Shown one piece after another: positions 1 through 9,639 of a stretch of DNA of 64,000 nucleotides (position 1 is the first letter of the stretch; the number at the start of each line of letters is the position of its first letter). The translations under genes and the position numbers were made by a program. Source of the DNA: Paragorgia papillata (taxonomy: Eukaryota; Cnidaria; Anthozoa; Scleralcyonacea; Coralliidae); contig JAWNZC010000286.1 in the NCBI GenBank assembly GCA_035771165.1, positions 765,001-829,000 on the forward strand, written 5' to 3'. The notes beneath the pieces are model-generated. The model was not told where the DNA came from. It saw only the letters and a list, made by a program, of their open reading frames with translations, and did not search any database.

Positions 1-300
1 TGCGACATCCTTGTCGCACTTCATGTTGTTTTCGTCTTTAAATGCTCTCCATCTTGGAAAAGCGGCAAGTAGATACACTTTCGAAGCATCTCTCTTCGCG
101 TAGTATTCTTTTCGACTTTCTCCTTTTTCAGATTGGCTCTCGCTCGACGGATTCAAATTCGACGTCGAAGGAGTGCGGTCCGCCATTGTCAACACGCCGC
201 GCGGCCGAGAGCAAACAGACTAGGGGCGAGAAATTAATTTCCGGTGGAGTCCCCATAAACAAAACGCTCGCACTTGCGCAGAACGGACTTCCCCCCCCCC
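1..300. other. no gene recognised; left edge
   Basis: Moderately GC-rich sequence rich in CpG. A short perfect hairpin (TGCGACA...TGTCGCA-like) sits at the very start. Open frames here are short on both strands, have no recognisable motif, and end in a poly-C run at 291-302. It could be the end of an element that begins outside the window. Confidence 0.4.
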
Positions 301-1987
301 CTTTAAGTTTTGATTGATTTATTGCCGAGTAATCCAAATGAGAATTCAAATTTGGAAAAGTTCTAGCATAAAACCTTATAGTCCATTTGCCACCTTATAT
401 GTTTCTTTAGGCAACCTTGTTGCCATCAGAAGTGTATTGTTTTTTATGGTTTTGTACTCACATGGATCTATAGAAATAAATTAGCTTGCAATGCAATTTA
501 TACAATAAAGGCCTTCATGGAGGCATAAATAATAGTGAGATATTATAAAGTATGACTTGTCTTTTTGAGTTATACCACTAAAGTTGAATCATAATTTTTG
601 CTTTAAATGGTCTGCTTTTCAATGAAAACCAGCTAAACTTTACATTTTTTACAAGTAAATGCACCTGTTGATATTACCATTTCTGCAGAGTGTCTGGGAT
701 GCCAACTAAAACTCTAACAGTATCTGCAAGTTTATTATTACATAAATGAAATATAATATAGCCACCTGCAAATAAATATTCACAACAATACAGCAAGAGC
801 ATTTGCATAATCTATTTTTAATATTTCTGTATTTGAAAATACATTATTAATTCTCTTGTTTTGGTTGAAGCTACTTTCAATGACACATCTTGATGTTCAG
901 GGCTTCTCATAATCCCATCATAGAATTCTCTTGTCAATATAAACTCTATGTTTTGATGACTTTTGCCCTTATCAAATGCATTGCAATGATGGACTCAGTG
1001 CAGCAAAATTTGGGTTTGCCATCTTGAGAAGGAAACCACAGCCAACCTTTGTGGTAAAAACCCAGTTAAAAAGTCAGTTACTATAGTGTTCTTTGGAAGA
1101 CAAGTAATGCTAATTGTGGTAAAAAACTAAATATTTATAAATATTTACTTAAAATTATAGAAATGCAACTCCACATATAGAAGCTTTTAATATATACATG
1201 CATACAGTATTGAAATCTCTCTAATCATTGAACAGCAATAACTATAACAATAACAGAGCAAATGTTACATAGGGTGACAATCTGTATCCAGATTAACACC
1301 TGAGCTAGCCACTGGATTACAAAATAAAATACATGTATTAAAAGCTGATACTAAAGCCAAGCCAATTACATGTATGTGATTGTGTACAACCTGTAAAGGT
1401 AATAAACTGAAGATTACAGTCTACTAAGATGATAGAGCAAAGATCACTTGCAGCAAGTTTTGATGACTAGTGAGATATGCTGAACTATTGAACTAGATAA
1501 CTTAAGCAAGGGTAGCAAACTGACAAATACACATGCTGCCTGTGGTGATTGAAAGAGTCAAACTGAAAATACTACATTAGAAAACCATGTGAACCACTGA
1601 ACCGTTTGAAGGAGCACAAACTTATCTTTGGTTATTTAAAATTTAGAAACAATACTAATGCCAAGTCTTGACATTAACCTAGCAGATTATAGACAGTGTA
1701 TTATAAACTCAAGTATCTAATTTATGGGTCCATGGGAGTGTGGCACCCATTTATAGTCAATGAGTCATTGACCAGTTAGTAAAATCAAGGGTCCAAATTA
1801 AAATACTAATTCAAAAAGACAAGTTATAATTCATATCTCACGGACACTGAATTTATGCGTTCACGTTAAAGATTTTTACTAAGTTATATAAATTGCATGT
1901 ATAAGGTTTTAATATGCTAAAACTTTTCCAAATTTGAATTCCCATTTGGATTTAATAATCGGCAATAAGTCAATCAAAACTTAAAGG
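301..1987. mobile_element. 1.69 kb non-autonomous TIR element
   Basis: The first about 80 bases (301-380) recur as a reverse complement at 1901-1987. Shared blocks include CTTTAAGTTTTGATTGA, TTATTGCCGA and AATTCAAATTTGGAAAAG. The arms differ only by small indels and a few substitutions, so they are terminal inverted repeats. The interior is AT-rich, has no open frame of note and shows no transposase motif, so this is a deletion derivative or large MITE. The ends (CCTTTAAG) do not name a superfamily and no target duplication is obvious. Confidence 0.75.
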
Positions 1988-2214
1988 AAACCCATCACAG
2001 TAAACCATTTAATAATACGGCGTTTATACTACAAAATAAAGAGAGAAACAAGTACACATGCGGACTTGGAAGACATTTGTTTACCGACTATTTTGTTAAT
2101 ACCGAGATTCGTGAAGCAAATGCATAGGCAGGTATCTTTCGCAAAAAAAAGCCTTTGTAAAAGGAATAAAGAGTTCAAAACACCTAACTATTACATAAAA
2201 TAAGATTACGAACC

Positions 2215-2385
2215 TTAATTCGGTGGTAAATCTTCGCAAACTTCCCGAATTTGGCGAAAAACGTTGTTAAACTGCTTTCCACTCCTATGTACGCCATATT
2301 GTTTAGGACCCAAGTGGGTCCTAGTAAGATGGCCGCCGCTACTGACTTCCGGCATCAATTCCTGAACAATAGATGCTCTATCCAT
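2215..2385 (-). CDS. candidate 56-aa ORF or first exon at a promoter-like cluster
   Basis: The frame starts at an ATG in good context (purine at -3, G at +4; 2385-2383) and ends at TAA 2215-2217. The product begins MDRASIVQELMPEV and is basic, with no recognised domain. A GT (AAG|GTTCGT) next to the stop could act as a splice donor, in which case this would be a first coding exon whose partner was not found. It overlaps ETS-like and YY1-like motifs and lies beside an NRF1-like palindrome, which is why it is listed. It could equally be chance coding in a CpG-rich promoter. Confidence 0.25.
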   Translation of the reverse strand: MDRASIVQELMPEVSSGGHLTRTHLGPKQYGVHRSGKQFNNVFRQIREVCEDLPPN

Positions 2386-2784
2386 CCTTTTATGGAGATC
2401 AGTGGCTAGGCTGCATAAACACCGCTGGCAAACGTTTGCGCATGCGTGAATTCGCTGAGTAAACATTGCAAGAAAAGTGGGAACTAGCCGTGGCGACAAC
2501 AACCAGACAGCGAAGGCTAAGTAAGACTCGACTATTCATTCGTGTTTTAAAAAAAGGGTAAACAAAATTACGAAGGGGTGAATTCAGAGAACATGTTACA
2601 ATATTGACAAAGAAGCCATGCACAAATTACCTACCTTATCTTTTTGGTAGTATGCTTATAATTTTAACTTTTGTGTCAGACTCTCGTACCAGTCCAAATA
2701 TTTCAGTGTTTTCCCGCTCTTTTTTGAGGACGAGCTCGGACGTCGCGCATGCGCAAAACGTTTGGCAGCGGTGTTGGCTGCATA
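2326..2784. promoter_or_regulatory. promoter-like motif cluster with inverted NRF1-type sites
   Basis: Seen: AAGATGGCCGCC at 2326-2337 (YY1-like), ACTTCCGG at 2345-2352 (ETS core, reverse), TGCGCATGCG at 2437-2446 and GCGCATGCGC at 2745-2754 (NRF1-type palindromes). The two NRF1-like sites lie in an inverted repeat: 2411-2449 pairs with 2744-2784 and shares ACACCGCTG and CAAACGTTT. Known: ETS, YY1 and NRF1 sites cluster in TATA-less bidirectional promoters of animal housekeeping genes. Inferred: a promoter, or a foldback element carrying such sites. Confidence 0.4.
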
Positions 2785-2867
2785 TGCCAGTCATAGGCCC
2801 GACGTCTCTCCCCCCTGGCCAATCTCGTCCTCAGAGCCAAATTGCCCCGGCCGCGCAGGGCAAGTGA

Positions 2868-3381
2868 GAGGGATTTGGCTCTGGCGACGGGATTACCCCC
2901 TGGCTTGCCTTACTCGCCCCAGTCCTTGACTTGATTTCACCCCAAAGTTAGTGAGTGGGCTCACTGTGACTTAAGTTGTCTTTTTACCTTCGTTGTTGTT
3001 GACAAATAGCAATCAGTTCTGTTCGAGATGACTGAAGCTGTTTTTAAGTATTATTAAATACATACCAGTACACAAGTCTTTGCATGCCGGCTTTGAAAAG
3101 CCACAGGAAACATCTATCAGTGACCTTTTGTTCTTTCGGTCATAATTTCTCTGTTCTTTTTCGGTCGGTGTTTACGCGATTTTTCGGCTTTTTCCGTAGT
3201 TTCAAGTTGTGTTTATATTGTTGCATCTTCTTGCTGTCACATCTCTTCCTAGGCTCCCCCCCCCCTTTTTCCCCCCGCGGTATTAATGATGTACATTTTA
3301 GCTGCAAACCAACATTTATGGCAAAGATTTCTTTCATGATCGTTGAAAAATTATTTCGTATCCAACCGAACTTATTATTTC
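2868..3381. other. intergenic; short hAT-like inverted pair, no gene
   Basis: Around 2815-2895 an inverted pair (CAGAGCCAAAT / ATTTGGCTCTG) looks like a short MITE end pair. Pyrimidine-rich sequence follows to about 3280, with C runs. No convincing coding frame. Confidence 0.35.
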
Positions 3382-3386
3382 CTTAC

Positions 3387-3535
3387 TGTTACAATAAGAC
3401 ATTCATTGTAAACCTCACCGCTGCATGTAGACCTCGGTATGGGTCACGTGGACAATGTAGCGGAGCCATTCATATAAAGAAAGCTTAGGAGCAGGGTTGA
3501 TAGAGTTACGTAGAGCGAATAAAGTGAATTGAAAC
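3387..3535 (+). repeat. 5' LTR
   Basis: 149-bp direct repeat starting TGTTAC and ending GAAACA. It carries the TATA-like CATATAAAG and AATAAAG signals and matches 4122-4272. Confidence 0.88.
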
Positions 3536-3575
3536 ATGGTATCAGGAGTAGGATTGTACTAATTTGTTTTAGAAC

Positions 3576-4121
3576 ATGGCAGGGAAATTTTGTCCGCCAA
3601 AAGAGCTGAATTTTACGGGAAATATAAGCCAAAACTGGAGCAAATGGAAGAAGGAATTTAATCTGTATTTGACAGCGACTGAATCGCACGAGAAATCTGA
3701 TGCTGTGAAAACCTCCCGACTGTTAACTGCGATTGGCGAAAAAGCAAGGGATGTATACTACACATTTACATTCGACGAAGAAGGTGATGAGATGAAGTTG
3801 AATTTAGTCCTAAAGAAATTTGACGAATATATGTCCTCCAAGAAGAATATTATTTATATGCGATACAGGTTCTTTTCATACAATCAAGTTGAAGGTCAAC
3901 CTATTGATGAATATGTCACTGAGTTAAAATCCCGAAGCGAACAGTGTGAGTTTGGCGATTTAAAGAACAGCTTGATTAGAGATAAAGTATATAGTGCTTG
4001 GTGTGAATAGCAAAAAGTACAAGAACGATTGCTTCGAGAGACCGAATTGACCCTGGAGGAAGCCATACAGATTTGCCGCGCCGCCGAGAACGTCAAGATG
4101 CAAACTAAGGAAATGAAAGGA
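3576..4121 (+). pseudogene. Ty3-type gag, interrupted by an in-frame TAG
   Basis: The frame opens at ATG 3576 (MAGKFCPPKELNF...) and stops at TAG 4008-4010 after 144 aa, then continues in the same frame to the right LTR. The region before the stop has the gag capsid pattern W..WK.EF.LYL and YVTELKSRSEQCEFG. The region after it holds VQERLLRE, LTLEEAIQICRAAE, a signature of Ty3/gypsy gag proteins. No CCHC zinc knuckle is present before the LTR, so the nucleocapsid end is missing. The TAG may be an inactivating mutation or, less likely, a readthrough site. The protein would form the particle shell. Confidence 0.8.
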
Positions 4122-4272
4122 GCTTACAATAAGACATTCATTGTAAACCTCACCCCCTGCATGTAGACCTCGGTATGGGTCACGTGAACAATGTAGCGGG
4201 GCCATTCATATAAAGAGAGCTTAGGAGCAGGGTTGATAGAGTTACGTAGAGCGAATAAAGTGAATTGAAACA
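4122..4272 (+). repeat. 3' LTR
   Basis: Matches 3387-3535 except for the first two bases, a 1-base indel near position 33 and about four substitutions. Followed directly by the CTTAC target duplication. Confidence 0.88.
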
Positions 4273-4277
4273 CTTAC

Positions 4278-5166
4278 CAGTGCCAAAAAATTGCATCCGC
4301 GCAGGTAAACACCCATCCAAACATACATATATCCAAATGCAATCTATTTGTTATATATCCATATTTATTATATAGCATGCTATCGGATATGAGCTTTTGC
4401 GTAATCTGATTGGTTCCCTACTACCAGGCTATCAGCTCATATCCTACTAGTAGAGGAAAACCAAGATGGCGGCATGTTTTTTTAAACTGCCGAAAAGAGT
4501 TGAAATTGGCGGATTTTTATACAGAAAAACATCAACACCCTCAAACCAATGTATAAAAAAACAACATTGTATAAAAATACATTAACAAATACACAATTTA
4601 GCATGTCAAATGGTAAAATTCACCTAAAAATTACGTCTTTTTTCTTCAAAAACCCGACTAAATTAACGGGTTGATATTAAGTTGTTGCCAAACAAAGAAA
4701 CTCACGGTTAAAATCAAGCTTACAACACACATTTCGTAGGAGATCACCAGTAAAGAGACTTTTTTATTTAGATAAGCATTTGGAGTAGTAAAAAGCATGT
4801 TCTTTTTCAAAAACAACCAACTAAGTAATTTAGTTTCACTGCCGAAGGTGTTTCAGTTTCATTTTTGCATGAAATCAAAACCTAATTTTTCACGACAGCA
4901 ACGCTAATATAAACAACTGACCCACCTTTTGACTTCATAAAGGTACCTTTTAATCTTTTTTGTTGATCTGCTCTGACACATTTTTAGCCTCTCGAGCACC
5001 ATTTATGCAACATTTCGAAGCTGTTTACCGAACAGCTCAGCGAGCAACTCTATGTGAATGCATCATTACGCATGGCGGAAGTATTAGTTGCCTATGCCGG
5101 AAGTGTGTCGTTTGAAACATTTCACTGTAATTTTGTCTCTTGTACAGTGCTTGGCTATATAATAAA
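4278..5166. other. AT-rich intergenic repeat remains, no gene
   Basis: GCAATCTATTTGTTA at 4339-4353 is the reverse complement of the end of the MITE at 5289-5480, perhaps a solo or truncated end. TAATCTGATTGGTTCC near 4407 also occurs near 53080 (CAATCTGATTGGTTCC), marking a dispersed repeat family. AAGATGGCGGC (4464) is a YY1-like site. No coding frame was recognised. Confidence 0.4.
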
Positions 5167-5273
5167 ACAGTTATACCATTCGCTCTCGTCGTATACGAAC
5201 TAATAGCCAACTCGGCGAAGCGTCTCGTTGGCTATGAGCTCATATACGACTCGAGCTCATGGTATAACTGTTA
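5167..5273. repeat. foldback (hairpin) element, about 107 bp
   Basis: AACAGTTATACCAT at the left end and ATGGTATAACTGTT at the right end are reverse complements. Inner blocks also pair (GTCGTATA..., ATAGCCAAC/GTTGGCTAT). A (TA)n tract separates it from the next MITE. Confidence 0.7.
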
Positions 5274-5288
5274 AATATATATATATAT

Positions 5289-5480
5289 AACAAATAGATT
5301 GCATTTTGCCGTGCGTGTGTACTGTAATAGATCACAGATGACGTCACACCGTGTAAAGAACAGAAAAGTACGACACGAGACGAAGTCGAGTAGCGTGGTG
5401 TGACTGTTGTTCTTTACACGCTGTGACGTCTTCTGTATCTATTACAGTACACACACACGGAAAAATGTAATCTATTTGTT
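5289..5480. mobile_element. foldback MITE family A, copy 1 (CRE-bearing)
   Basis: The two halves are inverted copies: AACAAATAGATTGCATTTT at the left end and AATGTAATCTATTTGTT at the right, with inner blocks pairing nearly to the centre. The arms hold TGACGTCA-type sites. A second copy is at 35010-35195. Confidence 0.82.
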
Positions 5481-5689
5481 TTATATATCAAATCTTTAAT
5501 TGTACGAAGTTTAAGATTCTTAAATCGTCAAGTGGCCAGGGCTTTTGAAGAGAGGGAAATTACGGGGTAAAAAATTTCGACAACAGATAAATATCATGTT
5601 TAATTACGTCATAAATGATCTATACAAACAAACAAAGCAAGCTGATTGGTTAACAAAAAGAAAGACGGCTATTCTGATTGGCTAATAGT

Positions 5690-7090
5690 TCAGGTCGCGC
5701 GTCATGAATAATAAGTACACCCATGTACACTTGCACACTTCCGATGGTACAGGCGTTAAAAAATCAGGCTGGAAAACCATTATTTGTCGACGAAGCACTC
5801 GTGACGGCATCCATTTTCTGTGTTGTGGGCACGTTGGAACTGGAGGCACTTGACAGCTGGTTATTTTGAGGAAATACTCTTGATAGCGGCTCAGATCTTC
5901 CTGATCGATATGGCTGAACAGCATTTCCATGAAGTGCGACAGAAATTGTGTCGGAATTAAAACTTCTGAAGTTGTGGGGCGGATGGCGTTCTGCTGTAGT
6001 GTGCCAGGGTTTGTTCGTTGCTGTGGCCGAAGACGAAGGTGATATGACGATCGGGAATGTCTGCCGCGGACCACAAGTTGATGGCGGTGGCTCTGACAGA
6101 GTGATTCGTGTAATCCTGGGATAGATCGCAGCCACTTGATATGCTGCACTTCATCATTTTTGAGAGATAGTTGATCCCAAAGGCTTGTTTTCGTACCAGA
6201 CTTCGTCATTTGTTATTCGATCTGGGCCGCTGAAGAAACGCGTTACACGAGGGGCTTAGCTTCTCAGTGTATTGTTTAAGACAGGAAAATGCATCAGAAC
6301 TGCTGCCAGTGCTGTACAGCCTGATCTCTTTTTCACTGGATGGTTTACTGTTTTCTCCGCCTTGGTGGTTCTTTGTGCACTCTTCACGGGTCAATGCAGC
6401 ATACATGCGACCGTCGGCGTCTTGCTTGAAGTCGAAACTCCACCTTATCAGTTCTCTTTGACCTTCACGTCCGCGACGACACCAATACAAAGAGGTGTAA
6501 AACCACACTTTCCTAAGTAGACCGTTTGGGGTGATCCATGTTCATAAAGTTAGAGGACTCAATTTTTACCAGGTCAGTCGACTCTATTGCTGGTTTGTGT
6601 TTTACGTTTTCTTTTCCCTCGCGGCGATTTATTCTTAGCTTTGCGTCATGCATCCTGTTGCTTTTCATCATAGTCAATCGAGATATGGTCTGGAAACTCA
6701 GCTAAAGTCTTTGTTCTATCTTTTTGTTCGCCTTTATGCATTTTTGTGCACGGGGTACGGTCACTGAACACATTGTATTTTAGTATAATGAACGAATTGT
6801 CCAATAGCAACGTTTCAGTTCAATCACTCAACCGCGCTATTTAAATATTAATAAACCTAAAACAAAGGCCATGTGCACGGTGTAAGGTACGGTTCAACAT
6901 AAAATCACAGCTCATTAAAGGCGCTCTTATCTTTACAGCTCCGCCGTTGTTGTTAATTAAGGTGTCGTTCAATTGAGTTTCGAAATCTCAGGAGGGCTGA
7001 ACGACTGTATTGCTCTCCTTTGCTGGTTCTCGCTTCAAGATAGAACTTTACTAAAGCCAAGTCTAAGTCGTTGTCCGAAATTTCCATCAT
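5690..7090 (-). pseudogene. KIAA1958-like tyrosine recombinase, broken copy 1
   Basis: Read on the minus strand. The N-terminal SAM-like (core-binding) part starts at ATG 7090 (MMEISDNDLDLALVKFYL) and runs to about 6955. The frame resumes near 6640 with GKENVKHKPAIESTDLVKI. The catalytic part follows: CRRGREGQRE (first Arg), DYTNHSVRAT (HxxR), VFGHSNEQ (His) and LAHYSRTPS (Tyr nucleophile) near 6050. All four signature positions of the tyrosine recombinase fold are visible. The frame is broken at least three times (near 6940, 6525 and 6160), and about 200 bp between the two parts may be an insertion or intron. Known: such genes are mobile-element (Crypton-like) integrases in many invertebrates. 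It is divergent from the second copy at 7535. Confidence 0.75.
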
Positions 7091-7125
7091 ATATTCAGGT
7101 CGCTCAAACTGATTCACATTTCAAC

Positions 7126-7195
7126 GTACGCGTGTAAAGTGGACTCCTCGCATGCCGAGATTAGCACCCTCGCCGAGCTCCGGGCCTAATTTAGC
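7126..7195 (+). repeat. dispersed core repeat (ACGCGTGTAAA family), copy 1
   Basis: Contains GCGTGTAAAGTGGACTCC, CGAGATTAGCACCCTC and GAGCTCCGGGCC. Related copies occur at 22122-22155 (reverse), 32990-33045, 36423-36485 (reverse) and 61005-61090. It lies between the two divergent recombinase genes. The preceding 35 bases (ATTCAGGTCGCTCAAACTG...) also match 60970-61004. Confidence 0.7.
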
Positions 7196-7234
7196 CTGCG
7201 AACCCAGACGTATTTCCCCGCCCTCGTTGCCTCC

Positions 7235-7297
7235 CGCGGAAAATAGCGTCTGCGAGCCCGAGCCAAGATTCGATTTCCGTGACGTATTACCTTTTAT
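7235..7297 (+). repeat. left arm of 63-bp inverted pair (partner 11244-11305)
   Basis: CGCGGAAAATAGCGTC, CCCGAGCC and GATTTCCGTGACG occur here and as reverse complements at 11244-11305 with about six differences. The pair spans 4.07 kb holding the second recombinase and two protein relics, so it may mark a composite element. Confidence 0.75.
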
Positions 7298-7316
7298 TAT
7301 ATAAGTACTGAGATTT
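7293..7316 (+). repeat. left 24-bp terminal inverted repeat of recombinase unit
   Basis: TTTATTATATAAGTACTGAG plus ATTT is perfectly matched in reverse complement at 9233-9256, bounding a 1.96 kb unit with the tyrosine recombinase. Confidence 0.75.
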
Positions 7317-7534
7317 ATTCATTAAAATGTCATTGCGTAATAATCGTACGGAATTTAGCCACAGCCAATCAGCGACGTGAACGATGAAATTTCACTAGTG
7401 AAACAATATCGTTCGTGCCGTCTGATTGGACGAACGATGTTTTTTCACTAGTGGAAAATGATCGTACGGGAAAATACGTTCGTTTTCCACCACAAACATT
7501 TTGGCGCGAAAGCTATTTCAATTTGAAAATCAAA

Positions 7535-8871
7535 ATGGCTGCGAGATTTACGGACGCCGGTTCTGTTGACAATTTTATTTCAGAACAAGAAAATAAAGCT
7601 ACCTCACAAAAAACAGAACGAGATGTAAAACTATTACACTTGTTTTTGGAAACCAAGAATGAAGAAAGAAAAATGGAAGATATTCCGACAGCAGAACTGA
7701 ACGAGTACGTGTCTGAGTTTATCATTTCGGTCAGAACCAAAGACCGGAAAGAATACGAGCCATCTTCTCTCCGAAGTCTATTAGCAAGCTTCGAGCGACA
7801 TCTTAAGAAAAAAAACTACCCTGCAAGCATTATCAACGATTTAGCATTTGAGAAGACAAGAAAATCTCTCCAGTCCAAGCAAAAACAATTAAAGAAACAA
7901 GGAAAAGGAAATAAACCAAACGCTTCGGTGCCTTTAACTAGTTCGGAACTAAATAAGCTGCATGTATGCAAAAAACCTTCTCGGTACGGGAAATCCCGAG
8001 TCGCTTTTAAACACGCTCTGGTTGAATAACACAATGCATTTTGGACTCAGAGGCTGCAAAGAGCATAGAGATATGTGCTGGGGTGATGTAAAATTGAAGC
8101 AAACAGCAGACGGCGAGGAATTTTTAGAGTTCAATGAGAGACAAACCAAATCAAGAACTGGTTCAGACTGCCGTGGTGTCAGAAAAATGGCGCCTAAAAT
8201 GTTTGCTACTGATGGTTCAGAAAGAGATCCTGTGGTCGTCTACAAACTGTATGTCCAGAAGAGACCTCAGAAAATGAAAGAAGACGACTCTCCGTTTTAT
8301 TTAGCTGTCAACAACAACTTGAAGGCAGAGTCGCTTCAAACGAAAGAATGGTTCAAGGCCGGTCCTGTTGGAATAAACAAACTGAACAGTCTGATGAAGA
8401 CTATGGCTCAAAAAGCAGGAAATAACAACGACCGTCTGCGAAATCACAGCGGTAGAAAAACAATGATTCAAACACTTAGCGAAAATGATATTCCACCGAC
8501 ACATATCGCCCAACTGTCAGGGCACAAGAATCTAAAGAGCATAGAAAACTACAGCAAAGTATCGACTAAACAGGAAATGCAAATGTCCAAACTACTCAGC
8601 GGCGTTATATCTGCTACTGCAACCAAGACATCCTCCCATGAAAGAGAAAATCCGACCGCAATTTGCCCATCCGACTCCGAGTCACAACAAGCCATGGCTT
8701 TATTCAGCGGGGCTGTCATAAAGGGTGGTAACTTTTCCATCAACATAAACACAGTAAACCAGTCACCCAAGCTCACTGTAGAACGAGAATCAAATTAATG
8801 CCGAAGGCGAAGCGTTGCCAAGATGGAAGAGACTGAAAGTTTTAGAGGACAGTAGCGACGATGAGTATTAA
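7535..8871 (+). pseudogene. KIAA1958-like tyrosine recombinase, copy 2 (two frameshifts)
   Basis: The ATG at 7535 (CAAAATGG context, MAARFTDAGSVDNFISEQEN) is preferred to an ATG at 7415 that lies in inverted-repeat sequence. Residues 1 to about 150 are a helical core-binding domain. The frame then shifts by one base near 7955 (after SSELNKL) and continues to 8798. The catalytic part shows LRGCKEHR (Arg), RNHSGRKTMIQTL (HxxR), LSGHKN (His) and IENYSKVS (Tyr nucleophile). A second shift near 8785 restores an acidic tail, RWKRLKVLEDSSDDEY, ending at TAA 8869-8871. AATAAA follows near 8970. All catalytic positions survive, so the breaks may be recent or sequencing errors. Role: DNA strand exchange for a Crypton-like element. 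It is flanked by 24-bp perfect inverted repeats. Confidence 0.85.
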
Positions 8872-9232
8872 GCAGTTTTATTAATAGTCTTTGAAGTATT
8901 TTAATATGTGTTCATTTCATATTCTCTTCGCGTTGAAATTTTCAAACTTGTTGTTGCGGTGTTGTTGTGAAAATAAAATTCATTTCTTAATCTAATCGTA
9001 GTTTTTGTTCTTGCTGTAGGTAGGAAACTAGACCACACAAATAAATAAAACTAAATATAAACGCTTTATACAAATATGAACGACTATAAACGACCTCGAT
9101 GTCGATAGTACTTTACTATTTTGAAAAACAACAAGTTATTTTTAAACATAAGTTAATTATGCAAACCGGAAATGAATAAATGCCATTAAATATTCTACGT
9201 TAATAACATTAAAAACTTTGTCATCGTGAATG

Positions 9233-9256
9233 AAATCTCAGTACTTATATAATAAA
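9233..9256 (-). repeat. right 24-bp terminal inverted repeat of recombinase unit
   Basis: Perfect reverse complement of 7293-7316. A foldback MITE begins directly after it. Confidence 0.75.
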
Positions 9257-9396
9257 CAAATAACATCATGGTTGGTTCGCGAATACGATTTTTATTCACT
9301 CGTGGATTATTACAAGCTCACTCGTTCGCTTGTAATAATCCACTCGTGAATAAAAATCGTACGCGCTCACCAACCATGAAGTAATCTCTATTTGTC
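9256..9396. mobile_element. foldback MITE, about 140 bp
   Basis: TCATGGTTGGT at the left and ACCAACCATGA at the right frame a nearly perfect hairpin. Its arms hold ATTTTTATTCACTCGTGG and GTAATAATCCACTCGTG. Confidence 0.8.
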
Positions 9397-9639
9397 TCGC
9401 GTTATCCAATTAAATTTGAAAATATATTTAGCTAAAATTGCCCGCGCGTGGACTCACGCTGAACGAAGTCAAGGAAGGAGCAAAAAATATTTGCAATTTT
9501 TGACAAGTATATTGTATAGTAAGTCTTTATATAACGATGAACGACACTCCACAGAAATTGTCACATCAGGCCGATACTTGTTTTCTTTGTATTAAAGAGA
9601 ACATTTCCCGCGACGAAGGAGAAAATTAATTAACTTAGC

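Larger units (their letters stand above)
3387..4272 (+). mobile_element. gag-only LTR retrotransposon (Ty3 type) with 5-bp TSD
   Basis: The left LTR (3387-3535, 149 bp, TG...CA) and right LTR (about 4122-4272) differ by only a handful of bases. Both hold a CATATAAAG TATA-like box and a GAATAAAG polyadenylation-like signal. The element is flanked by the direct repeat CTTAC at 3382-3386 and 4273-4277, the 5-bp duplication typical of LTR integration. A primer-binding-like TGGTATCAGGAG follows the left LTR directly, and a purine tract (AAGGAAATGAAAGGAG) precedes the right LTR. Only a gag-like frame lies between, with no protease, RT or integrase, so the element would need its enzymes in trans. 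Similar LTRs plus an intact TSD suggest fairly recent insertion. Confidence 0.9.
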
